Positions 57,861 through 64,000 of a DNA stretch of 64,000 nucleotides are shown here, piece after piece (within the stretch, counting starts at the first letter, position 1; the number at the start of each line of letters is the position of its first letter). The position numbers were made by a program, and so were the translations under genes. The stretch covers positions 1 through 64,000 of the forward strand of contig NZ_JPUA01000001.1 of the NCBI RefSeq assembly GCF_002211105.1, given 5' to 3'. The stretch is from Halomonas campaniensis. GTDB taxonomy: Bacteria > Pseudomonadota > Gammaproteobacteria > Pseudomonadales > Halomonadaceae. Under the pieces are notes generated by a model. It was not told the origin of the DNA. It did no database searches and saw nothing but the letters and a program-made list of their open reading frames with translations.

Positions 57861-57962
57861 AAGCAAAAAAGTTAAAATCGAGATTAGAAAACTCATCATT
57901 TACTTATTAATAAACACGAGAATTTGCACAACATAAATAAGAAAACGTCTGATAGCGAAAAT

Positions 57963-58022
57963 TTCGAATTGATTCAAACTGAACAATAGAAATACAAACT
58001 GATACAAAATGTTTCAAAGGGA
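57963..58022 (+). repeat. 10-bp-periodic motif array upstream of csgB
   Basis: Six consecutive 10-mers read TTCGAATTGA, TTCAAACTGA, ACAATAGAAA, TACAAACTGA, TACAAAATGT and TTCAAAGGGA. All but the third fit a loose TTCAAACTGA pattern, one helical turn apart, and the last includes the ribosome-binding site. It may be a regulator array or bent DNA. Confidence 0.5.
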
Positions 58023-58025
58023 AAT

Positions 58026-58529
58026 ATGATGAAACTGAAGCACACCACTACCAAGCGAGCTCTGTTGATGACAACAGTCTTGACGGCAACTCTTTCAGTT
58101 TCCTTAACAATCAATGCCGACAACAGCCGGGTCGAACAATTTTCCAAGCAAACCGCTGCTCAAAGCAGTCAGGGTAATTACAGCATTATTGCGCAAATTG
58201 GTAACAATAATCGCACCATAGTTTCGCAATCTGGTAGTTATCAAGCAGGGAATTTTTCCAGTATTTATCAACTAGGCAACTACAACACCGCAGCAGTCAA
58301 TCAAGCAGGCGGTAATAACGTTAGTAATATCTCACAAATCGGTAGAAATCATAACGTGAATATTACCCAGTCAGGAGGCACATCAAGAGAGCTAAATTCT
58401 TCTGTGCGCCAACTTGGCAATCGTAGTGACATACAGATTTCACAATCGGGGAGTGGCTACCGTGGCATTAGTGTTGAACAACAAGCGTTTTCAAGCAATG
58501 CACGCCCAGTCACCGTCGAAACCTACTGA
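58026..58529 (+). CDS. csgB: minor curlin (nucleator) CsgB-like
   Basis: A 167-residue secreted curlin with a signal peptide (ending near SLTINA) and about five imperfect 22-residue repeats of the form S-x-I-x-Q-x-G-x-x-N-x-A-x-V-x-Q. Examples are SIIAQIGNNNRTIVSQSG and SSIYQLGNYNTAAVNQAG. The irregular last repeat (SVRQLGNRSDIQISQSG, then GISVEQQ) and the non-repetitive C-terminal tail suggest the surface-anchored nucleator CsgB rather than the main subunit. The start is ATG 58026 or the next codon. It precedes csgA, as in E. coli csgBA. Confidence 0.85.
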   Translation: MMKLKHTTTKRALLMTTVLTATLSVSLTINADNSRVEQFSKQTAAQSSQGNYSIIAQIGNNNRTIVSQSGSYQAGNFSSIYQLGNYNTAAVNQAGGNNVSNISQIGRNHNVNITQSGGTSRELNSSVRQLGNRSDIQISQSGSGYRGISVEQQAFSSNARPVTVETY

Positions 58530-58586
58530 GCAACAAAGGTTGTCTCAGTAATAACTAAAGCAAGCATGACATAATGGGGAAACACC

Positions 58587-59492
58587 ATGAAAACTCAAAT
58601 CACCACTCTCGCTGCCGCTGTTGCCTTTGCTATGAGCACCGCTGCTTCCGCACAGTACGTTGGTAGTGACTCTTCTATCTACCAAACCGGTAACGGCAAC
58701 GTTAACAGTGTTACCCAGTGGGGAACGCAAAAATCTCGAATTTATCAACAAGGAGATAGCAACAGCGCCACGGTAACTCAAGACGACGAAGTAGGAGTTG
58801 CAACTTATGCTCCTGGCCAGAATGACTCAAATATTGAGCAAACGGCTAATGGTAACGAAGCCATTGTCGACCAACTAGGAGCTTATAACGTTTCTGGTAT
58901 TTACCAAACAAGTAGTAACAATTATGCCAACGTTAGCCAAGACGGCAAAGGTAATGATTCATACATTAAACAGGGCTGGGGACCAGCCAACGAAGCCGAT
59001 GTAACCCAGACTGGCTGGTATAACGACTCAGTAGTTGAACAAAGCGGTTCTTTGAATACTGCTAGCGTTGCTCAAGATGGGTTTAAAAATAACTCTTGGG
59101 TGGATCAGAGTGGAACCAACCATGAAGCAAACGTGGAGCAAACAGGAACACGTAACGAGTCAGGTATTCAACAATCTGGCTTTTTTGGCGGCTTCAACAA
59201 CCAGGCCAGTGTTAAACAGAGCGGCGACTACAATGAGTCGTGGATAGAGCAGTATGGTGTCTCCAACGTCGACTCTGTTGTTCAGAATGGTGATTATCTA
59301 GATAGCACCATTCTTACCTCCGGTCTCAGCAACAGCAGCACTGTAGATCAGTCAGGCATGTATAGCGACTCTTATATCAAGACTGTTGGTGCCTACAATA
59401 CTAATGAAGTTACTCAAGTCGGCTTAAACCATAACTCGACTATCTACACATTTGGCAACGGTAACATGAACACTGTGCACCAAGGCCAATAA
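58587..59492 (+). CDS. csgA: major curlin subunit CsgA, enlarged
   Basis: A 301-residue curlin, twice the E. coli length (151). After a 23-residue signal ending ASAQ, about twelve repeats follow from residue 29: for example SSIYQTGNGNVNSVTQWG, SVVEQSGSLNTASVAQDG and SWVDQSGTNHEANVEQTG. Repeat 2 carries an insert after TQDDEV, and repeat 8 has about five extra residues (FFGGF). In the last three repeats the first Gln is Thr (STILTSG, SYIKTVG, STIYTFG). The protein should polymerise into extracellular amyloid fibres on CsgB. A terminator follows. Confidence 0.92.
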   Translation: MKTQITTLAAAVAFAMSTAASAQYVGSDSSIYQTGNGNVNSVTQWGTQKSRIYQQGDSNSATVTQDDEVGVATYAPGQNDSNIEQTANGNEAIVDQLGAYNVSGIYQTSSNNYANVSQDGKGNDSYIKQGWGPANEADVTQTGWYNDSVVEQSGSLNTASVAQDGFKNNSWVDQSGTNHEANVEQTGTRNESGIQQSGFFGGFNNQASVKQSGDYNESWIEQYGVSNVDSVVQNGDYLDSTILTSGLSNSSTVDQSGMYSDSYIKTVGAYNTNEVTQVGLNHNSTIYTFGNGNMNTVHQGQ

Positions 59493-59520
59493 TCACATAG
59501 ATCATCACCATCTATGAATT

Positions 59521-59550
59521 AGCCGCCCCTCATCAGGGCGGCTTTATTTG
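59521..59550 (+). terminator. rho-independent terminator after csgA
   Basis: AGCCGCCC (59521-59528) pairs with GGGCGGCT (59536-59543), followed by TTATTTGTT. It ends the csgBA transcript and also lies at the end of the convergent secreted-protein gene. Confidence 0.8.
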
Positions 59551-59913
59551 TTAGCGAATTGATACTGTCAATGTCCCCCCTGCCCCCTGAGTCGATGAAC
59601 GCGACCGGTTACTGCCTTTTTGAATATCCACTTCCAGCCGCTCATCGTCACTTAACAGCTTTACCGTGCCTTCAAGCTCCGTGCCAGTGAAGGTGTACTC
59701 AGCAGGTACTGTCCCGCTCTCTTCAACGTGCTCGGTGGTTTCGCCTTCGTGGGTAATGCGCCAGTGGGCGGAAAACTCGGCGCCTGGCGAACCGCTCATG
59801 GTGATATGAATTTGGGTCATGTCCTGCTCCTGAGGCGACTGAGCAGCCAGCGGGAAGCAAACCAGCAGCCCCGCTGCGCAGATCATGTATCGCCAAGCCG
59901 TTGGTCGTGTCAT
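59551..59913 (-). CDS. small secreted beta-rich protein next to curli genes
   Basis: A 120-residue protein with a signal peptide (hydrophobic CAAGLLVCFPLAAQ, cleavage near residue 25) and a mature part of alternating polar and hydrophobic residues that looks all-beta: HITMSGSPGAEFSAHWRI, GTVPAEYTFTGTELEG, and the end SSTQGAGGTLTVSIR. The C-terminal block recalls hypothetical secreted proteins of other gammaproteobacteria. It is not visibly CsgC. The ATG at 59913 has GAGAG upstream; the ORF extends to 59937. It converges on csgA. Function unknown; a curli accessory role is only a possibility from position. Confidence 0.62.
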   Translation of the reverse strand: MTRPTAWRYMICAAGLLVCFPLAAQSPQEQDMTQIHITMSGSPGAEFSAHWRITHEGETTEHVEESGTVPAEYTFTGTELEGTVKLLSDDERLEVDIQKGSNRSRSSTQGAGGTLTVSIR

Positions 59914-59935
59914 GAGTGTAACTCTCATATAAGCC

Positions 59936-59962
59936 AAGAGCCGCTCAAGTTGAGCGGCTCTT
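59936..59962. terminator. inverted repeat between hemL and the secreted-protein gene
   Basis: AAGAGCCGCTCAA (59936-59948) and TTGAGCGGCTCTT (59950-59962) are perfect complements, giving an 11-13-bp stem. No clear T-run follows on the minus strand, so it is a weak or rho-assisted terminator for hemL. Confidence 0.5.
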
Positions 59963-59992
59963 ACAGTATAGCGGGCTTTAAGTTACTTGCCG

Positions 59993-61273
59993 TTACATTA
60001 CTGCGAAGGCTTTTTCTGCAGCATCCAGGGTGAACTGAATGTCTTCCGGCGTATGAGCGCTGGACATAAAACCTGCTTCGTAAGCCGATGGCGCCAAGTA
60101 AACACCGTGATCGAGCATCGCACCAAAGAAGCGGCGGAAGGCATCCGGGTTACAGGCGGTGGCTTGGGCAAAGTTATCCACACGACTTTGCGAGGTGAAG
60201 AAGAGGCCGAACATACCGCCGGCCGACTGCGTCATCATCGGCACCCGTGCCGCATTGGCTCGCTCCTGAAGGCCCGTACACAGCGTGTTAACCCGCTGGG
60301 AGAGCGCATCGTGGAAGCCCGGCACCTGAAGTTTGGTTAACAGTGCCACACCTGCGGCCATCGCCAACGGGTTACCCGACAACGTGCCCGCTTGGTAAAC
60401 CGGCCCCAGGGGGGAGATATTTTGCATTATCTCGCGCTTGCCACCAAAGGCGCCCACTGGCATGCCACCACCGACAATTTTTCCCAAGCAGGTTAGGTCG
60501 GGCACTATGCCGTAGTGGGCCTGGGCGCCGCCCAATGCCACTCGAAAACCGGTCATCACTTCGTCAAAAATAAGCACGCTGCCGTACTCGTTACATACCC
60601 GGCGCAGCGTTTCCAAAAAGCCCGGCTGGGGTGGGATACAGTTCATATTGCCGGCAACGGGTTCAACGATAATGCAGGCAATTTGATCGCCAATCTCGCT
60701 AAAACACGCTTCTACACCTTCTGGGTCGTTAAACGACAGGGTAATAGTGTGTTCAGCCAGCGAGGCGGGCACACCCGGCGAGCTAGGCTCACCGTGGGTG
60801 AGTGCGCCGGATCCCGCTTTTACCAGCAGTGAATCGGAGTGGCCGTGGTAATTGCCTTCAAATTTAACGATCTTATCGCGGCCGGTGGTGCCGCGTGCCA
60901 GGCGTATCGCCGACATGGTGGCTTCGGTACCCGAGCTGGTCATACGCACCATATCCATGGAGGGGATCATCTCGCAGATCAAATCTGCCATGGTGGTTTC
61001 AACCGCGGTAGGGGTACCAAAGGAGAGGCCGTTATCCAATCGTGCCCGAACCGCAGCCAATACGTCTTGATCGGCATGCCCGGTGATCATGGGCCCCCAG
61101 GAGCCGACATAGTCCACGTAGCGATTACCTTCGACGTCAAACAGAAAGGCGCCTTGGGCACGCTCCATAAAGACCGGCGGGCGGTGTAACCCTTTAAACG
61201 CCCGCACGGGCGAGTTTACCCCACCCGGTATATGGCGACTGGCAAGATCGAACAGTTCAGCTGATGTAGTCAT
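59993..61273 (-). CDS. hemL: glutamate-1-semialdehyde 2,1-aminomutase
   Basis: A 426-residue PLP enzyme that makes 5-aminolevulinate, the C5-pathway entry to heme. [21 protein letters not shown] starts the family profile (21 residues, positions about 6-26); [16 protein letters not shown] and NYHGHSD bind [21 protein letters not shown] supplies the Asp, and [17 protein letters not shown] holds the PLP lysine. [13 protein letters not shown] is also conserved. It is followed upstream by thiD on the same strand; the hemL-thiD proximity is also seen in Pseudomonas. Confidence 0.97.
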   Translation of the reverse strand: MTTSAELFDLASRHIPGGVNSPVRAFKGLHRPPVFMERAQGAFLFDVEGNRYVDYVGSWGPMITGHADQDVLAAVRARLDNGLSFGTPTAVETTMADLICEMIPSMDMVRMTSSGTEATMSAIRLARGTTGRDKIVKFEGNYHGHSDSLLVKAGSGALTHGEPSSPGVPASLAEHTITLSFNDPEGVEACFSEIGDQIACIIVEPVAGNMNCIPPQPGFLETLRRVCNEYGSVLIFDEVMTGFRVALGGAQAHYGIVPDLTCLGKIVGGGMPVGAFGGKREIMQNISPLGPVYQAGTLSGNPLAMAAGVALLTKLQVPGFHDALSQRVNTLCTGLQERANAARVPMMTQSAGGMFGLFFTSQSRVDNFAQATACNPDAFRRFFGAMLDHGVYLAPSAYEAGFMSSAHTPEDIQFTLDAAEKAFAVM

Positions 61274-61309
61274 GGCATCCTCTCGGTCGATGGCGTACAG
61301 AAGATAGGA

Positions 61310-62119
61310 TTAAAAACGGACAGCCCGTGAAAAACGATGTGGCAAACATTGCCCGCTGGGCGGCTGAAAGCCTTGAGACAGGCTTTGCCAAGTAAAGTGC
61401 TGCGCCTGTTCACAAGCAGTTGGTAAGCGCTCACCAACTGCTAGGCGAGCGGCAATGGCCGATGCCAGCGTGCAGCCAGAACCATGGAAGATGTCGGGCA
61501 AACGTGGCCACTGCCACTGGCGTGTGGTATCGGGCGAGTGCAAGGTATGCACCACCTGCTGGTCATTGCCGGGCAACGGCTCATCCGTGGCAGTGACCAG
61601 AATGGCTTGGCACCCTTGTGACATTAGTACCACCGCACGGGCCGTATCATCGAAAGGGGTCATTATGTCGGGCGTAAGCTGGGCCAGCTCAGCACGATTG
61701 GGGGTTAAGATATCCACAAGCGGTAGCAAGCGATCAATAAACAATTGACGCAAAGCAGGTGTGGATAACTCAGTCCCACCACCGGCCTTAAAGACCGGAT
61801 CGGCCACTACGGGAATGCCTGGAAAACGGCGAATGATTTGCTCCGCTGCGCGCAGGGTATCTTCGTCAGCGAGTAGACCAATCTTTATCGCCGCGACCTG
61901 CATCTCACTAATTGCCTCGGCCATTTGGCGCATCGCGGCCGGCTCAGCAGGAATCACGCGGGTCACATTGTGGCAATTTTGTACCGTCAGCGCAGTGGGA
62001 ATCGTTACCGCCCAACCACCACAGGCCGCAATGGCTTCACTGTCAGCAATTAACCCTGCGCCACCAGTCGGGTCATGCCCGGCGAGTACCAACACCACGG
62101 GAGGAAGCGGTTGGCGCAT
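61310..62119 (-). CDS. thiD: hydroxymethylpyrimidine/phosphomethylpyrimidine kinase
   Basis: A 269-residue ribokinase-fold enzyme that phosphorylates HMP and HMP-P for thiamine synthesis. VLVLAGHDPTGGAGLIADSEAI is the substrate motif (22 residues, about positions 8-29), ALTVQNCHNVTRV follows, VVADPVFKAGGG and ILTPNRAELAQL are central, and FHGSGCTLASAIAARLA carries the anion hole and catalytic Cys region. The start ATG shares its A with the stop of hemJ (TGATG), so the TTG before it is unlikely to be used. No thiE is fused. Confidence 0.92.
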   Translation of the reverse strand: MRQPLPPVVLVLAGHDPTGGAGLIADSEAIAACGGWAVTIPTALTVQNCHNVTRVIPAEPAAMRQMAEAISEMQVAAIKIGLLADEDTLRAAEQIIRRFPGIPVVADPVFKAGGGTELSTPALRQLFIDRLLPLVDILTPNRAELAQLTPDIMTPFDDTARAVVLMSQGCQAILVTATDEPLPGNDQQVVHTLHSPDTTRQWQWPRLPDIFHGSGCTLASAIAARLAVGERLPTACEQAQHFTWQSLSQGFQPPSGQCLPHRFSRAVRF

Positions 62120-62550
62120 CAAAAGGGCTTCACAACGGCAAGCAGAATAATTGCCACGAGCGCGATCACCGGCGCTTCGTTAAACCAGCGGAAAAACACA
62201 TGGCCTTTGGTACAGCGATCCTGGGCAAACTGCTTCAAATAGATCAAACAAACGTGATGATAGGCGATAAGTAGAACCACTAGTGCCAGCTTGGCGTGCA
62301 TCCAGCCCTGGCTAAACCATTCGGGCACCAGGTAGAGCATCCAGCCACCAAAAATGAGTACCGCAATCATCGACGGCGTCATAATGCCACGGTAAAGCTT
62401 ACGCTCCATGGTTTTGAAATAGCTAATGGCCTGTTCATCGCCGTTATCCCGCGCGGTGGCGTGATACACATACAGGCGGGGTAAATAGAACAGCGCAGCG
62501 AACCACGTTACTACGGCCATTAAGTGAATAGCCTTTACCCATAGGTACAT
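62119..62550 (-). CDS. hemJ: protoporphyrinogen IX oxidase HemJ
   Basis: A 143-residue inner-membrane protein with four hydrophobic helices, from the UPF0093/HemJ family that oxidises protoporphyrinogen IX in bacteria lacking HemG/HemY. The N-terminal WVKAIHLMAVVTWFAALFYLPRLYVYH (by its ends, about residues 4-30) contains the conserved histidine, and KLALVVLLIAYHHVCL and FRWFNEAPVIALVAIILLAVVKPF are family features. It overlaps thiD by the TGATG junction, and hemL is next, so two heme-pathway genes frame thiD. Confidence 0.9.
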   Translation of the reverse strand: MYLWVKAIHLMAVVTWFAALFYLPRLYVYHATARDNGDEQAISYFKTMERKLYRGIMTPSMIAVLIFGGWMLYLVPEWFSQGWMHAKLALVVLLIAYHHVCLIYLKQFAQDRCTKGHVFFRWFNEAPVIALVAIILLAVVKPF

Positions 62551-62638
62551 TGTCGCTCCTTAAAGAGATGAATCCTTCTCGCGTACGTCTAGGAATTTAA
62601 AATCAGGTCTTTAAAATAATGCCTTGAAAATTATCGTT

Positions 62639-64000
62639 TTACGCATCGGTGCCACGGGAATCGACGCCGCGTGGATCAGTGTAGTGGTAATAACGCTCGA
62701 TGGCGCCACGGGTGATAATACCTGAAATACGCCGCTGCTTTGGGCGATAGCCATGAACTACGTAGAGCGCTCCCAGCGCGTCATCCTGCAGTTTTAGAAA
62801 CGCTTCGGAAAGCGTCGCCTGTAAACCAATCGGCGCCAGCTCCAAACGCTGCCCAGGGATTTCGAGTAAATCAATTAGCTCATCCGCAGGCGGTTCCTCC
62901 CCCTGTAGCGCCTCATCGTGTTCAAGCAGCCAGCGCGCCAACTCAGCAGCTTTGAGCGCCAGCACCGGTTTTTGTTCGCTCGAACGCTCAATCACCAGCC
63001 ATACAGGGTTAGTTTCGAGTAGCTGCCGGGCCTTTTCAGGGGTGATCATTCGTTCGGTGCGCACCAGTTGGCGCTCCATCACCGCTGGCACCGAGACCCG
63101 TGAGAGTGCCTGCATCAACGGCTGCTGAAGTGGATGGAGTCCATAGCGCACCGTGCTAATAAAAAAGCCTTCGCAACCGGTCAATTGCCGCGAGGTTAAA
63201 CACGCCACCACCACCGCCAACATGCCAGGAAGCATAATACTCGGCGTATGGGTTAACTCCAAAAGTGCCATAAGCGCGGCCAGGGGTGCCTGTAGCACCG
63301 CCCCCATCATCGCAGCCATGCCTAGCATCGCGTAAATGCCCGGATCAGCGGCTTTATCTGGCCAAAGCCAGCCACCCAACAAACCAAACAGCGCGCCTGT
63401 GGCAGCGCCTATCACCAGCACAGGGCCAATAATACCGATAGGCACACCGCCTGCGACGGTTAACGCCGTAATCAGCAGCTTGATGATCATCAGCGCCAGC
63501 AGCACTTTAATTTCCAACTGATTATTGAGCGCTGCCGCTACGCTGTCATAGCCAATGCCTTGAACCTGGGGGAACCACCAAGCCACCACCCCCGTCGCCA
63601 CACCTACCAAGCCCAGCCGTATCCAGAGTGGCCACTGTATAATCCGCTGACTGCGAGAAATATGAATAAACAAGCCTGCGAGTAGGCCAATCACAAGCCC
63701 CGTCACGACAATCCACGGCAAATTGATCAATGAGCCTAGTGCTATCTCAGGGATACGGAAGGCGGGCTCGTTGCCATAAGCCAACTGCGCCACCAGCGCC
63801 CCCATGGTGGAGGCCAATATCACCGGCATAAAGCTCATCAAGGTGTACTCCATCATCACCACTTCCATAGCGAAGATGACACCCGCAATGGGGGTATTAA
63901 AGGAAGCGGAGATGGCGGCTGCAGTCCCGCATGCAACCAGCACCCTAAGGCTGTTATTAGGCAGGCGCATCTGCTGGCCAAGCCCGCTGGCCGCCGCGGC
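62639..64000 (-). CDS. ClC-family chloride channel/transporter (5' end outside window)
   Basis: At least 453 residues are present and the frame stays open to the window edge. The ClC core shows AAISASFNTPIAGVIFAMEVV, then GGVPIGIIGPVLVIGAATGALFG where E. coli ClcA has GGIFAP. GMAAMMGAVLQAPLAALMALLELT follows (24 residues, in the C-terminal half of the membrane part). The soluble C-terminal part of about 180 residues resembles a CBS-pair region (MITPEKARQLLETNPVWLVIE, given by its ends). Members move Cl- or exchange Cl-/H+. The selectivity-filter and glutamate-gate motifs of the N-terminal half are not in view. Confidence 0.86.
   Translation of the reverse strand, partial: AAAASGLGQQMRLPNNSLRVLVACGTAAAISASFNTPIAGVIFAMEVVMMEYTLMSFMPVILASTMGALVAQLAYGNEPAFRIPEIALGSLINLPWIVVTGLVIGLLAGLFIHISRSQRIIQWPLWIRLGLVGVATGVVAWWFPQVQGIGYDSVAAALNNQLEIKVLLALMIIKLLITALTVAGGVPIGIIGPVLVIGAATGALFGLLGGWLWPDKAADPGIYAMLGMAAMMGAVLQAPLAALMALLELTHTPSIMLPGMLAVVVACLTSRQLTGCEGFFISTVRYGLHPLQQPLMQALSRVSVPAVMERQLVRTERMITPEKARQLLETNPVWLVIERSSEQKPVLALKAAELARWLLEHDEALQGEEPPADELIDLLEIPGQRLELAPIGLQATLSEAFLKLQDDALGALYVVHGYRPKQRRISGIITRGAIERYYHYTDPRGVDSRGTDA

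Noticed and set aside
58587..59492. Repeats in csgA as a tandem DNA repeat or CRISPR-like array
   Set aside because: The periodicity is at protein level with diverged codons; no identical DNA repeats or spacers are present.

Overview
The window looks like a piece of a gammaproteobacterial chromosome, most probably Halomonas or a close relative (Halomonadaceae/Oceanospirillales). The grounds are gene order (ygfB-pepP-ubiH-ubiI facing zapA-6S RNA-fau; rpmH-rnpA-yidC-mnmE facing dnaA-dnaN-recF-gyrB; glyQS-gmhB next to gyrB), protein sequences and moderately high GC. The genus is inferred from recall of gene content, not from a search. No prophage, insertion sequence, CRISPR array or tRNA was recognised.

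Layout. 1-8.2 kb: pyrB, then leftward ruvX, yqgE, gshB and a CvfB-like S1 protein; a rightward sodium:solute symporter with a small unknown partner; leftward rsmE, secB and a rhodanese. 8.4-12.5 kb: gpmI-envC-ctpA, the glycolytic mutase followed by envelope hydrolase control and processing. 12.6-18.7 kb: the ubiquinone/pepP/ygfB block facing zapA, 6S RNA (ssrS) and fau. 18.8-21.5 kb: a 32-residue membrane peptide, ilvA and rpiA. 21.5-36.6 kb: a large lipopolysaccharide core region: waaA, hldE, an OpsX-like heptosyltransferase, the Kdo kinase kdkA, a GT8 enzyme, a WaaL-type ligase, GT4/GT2/GT4/GT90 transferases, an OpgB-like sulfatase-fold transferase, waaF and hldD. WaaA, OpsX and KdkA together suggest a Haemophilus/Vibrio-like inner core built on one phosphorylated Kdo.

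36.6-51.4 kb is the origin-proximal block: glyQS, gmhB, gyrB, recF, dnaN, dnaA, a probable oriC with DnaA boxes, rpmH, rnpA, yidC and mnmE. Four near-identical parS palindromes lie between 39.8 and 43.9 kb, two of them inside recF codons. yidD is missing from its usual place between rnpA and yidC. 51.4-54.9 kb: rlmJ, an OmpA-family lipoprotein, hemW and rdgB.

55.2-59.5 kb is a complete curli amyloid locus, all on one strand: csgD, csgE, csgF, csgG, then csgB and an enlarged csgA with about twelve repeats (five in E. coli). A 10-bp-periodic motif array lies directly upstream of csgB. A small secreted protein gene converges on csgA. 60-64 kb: hemL, thiD, hemJ and a ClC chloride channel gene cut by the window end.

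The most distinctive parts are the parS cluster with codon-embedded sites, the one-strand curli locus with its periodic upstream DNA and altered C-terminal CsgA repeats, and the phospho-Kdo gene set whose two divergent genes share a CATG start.
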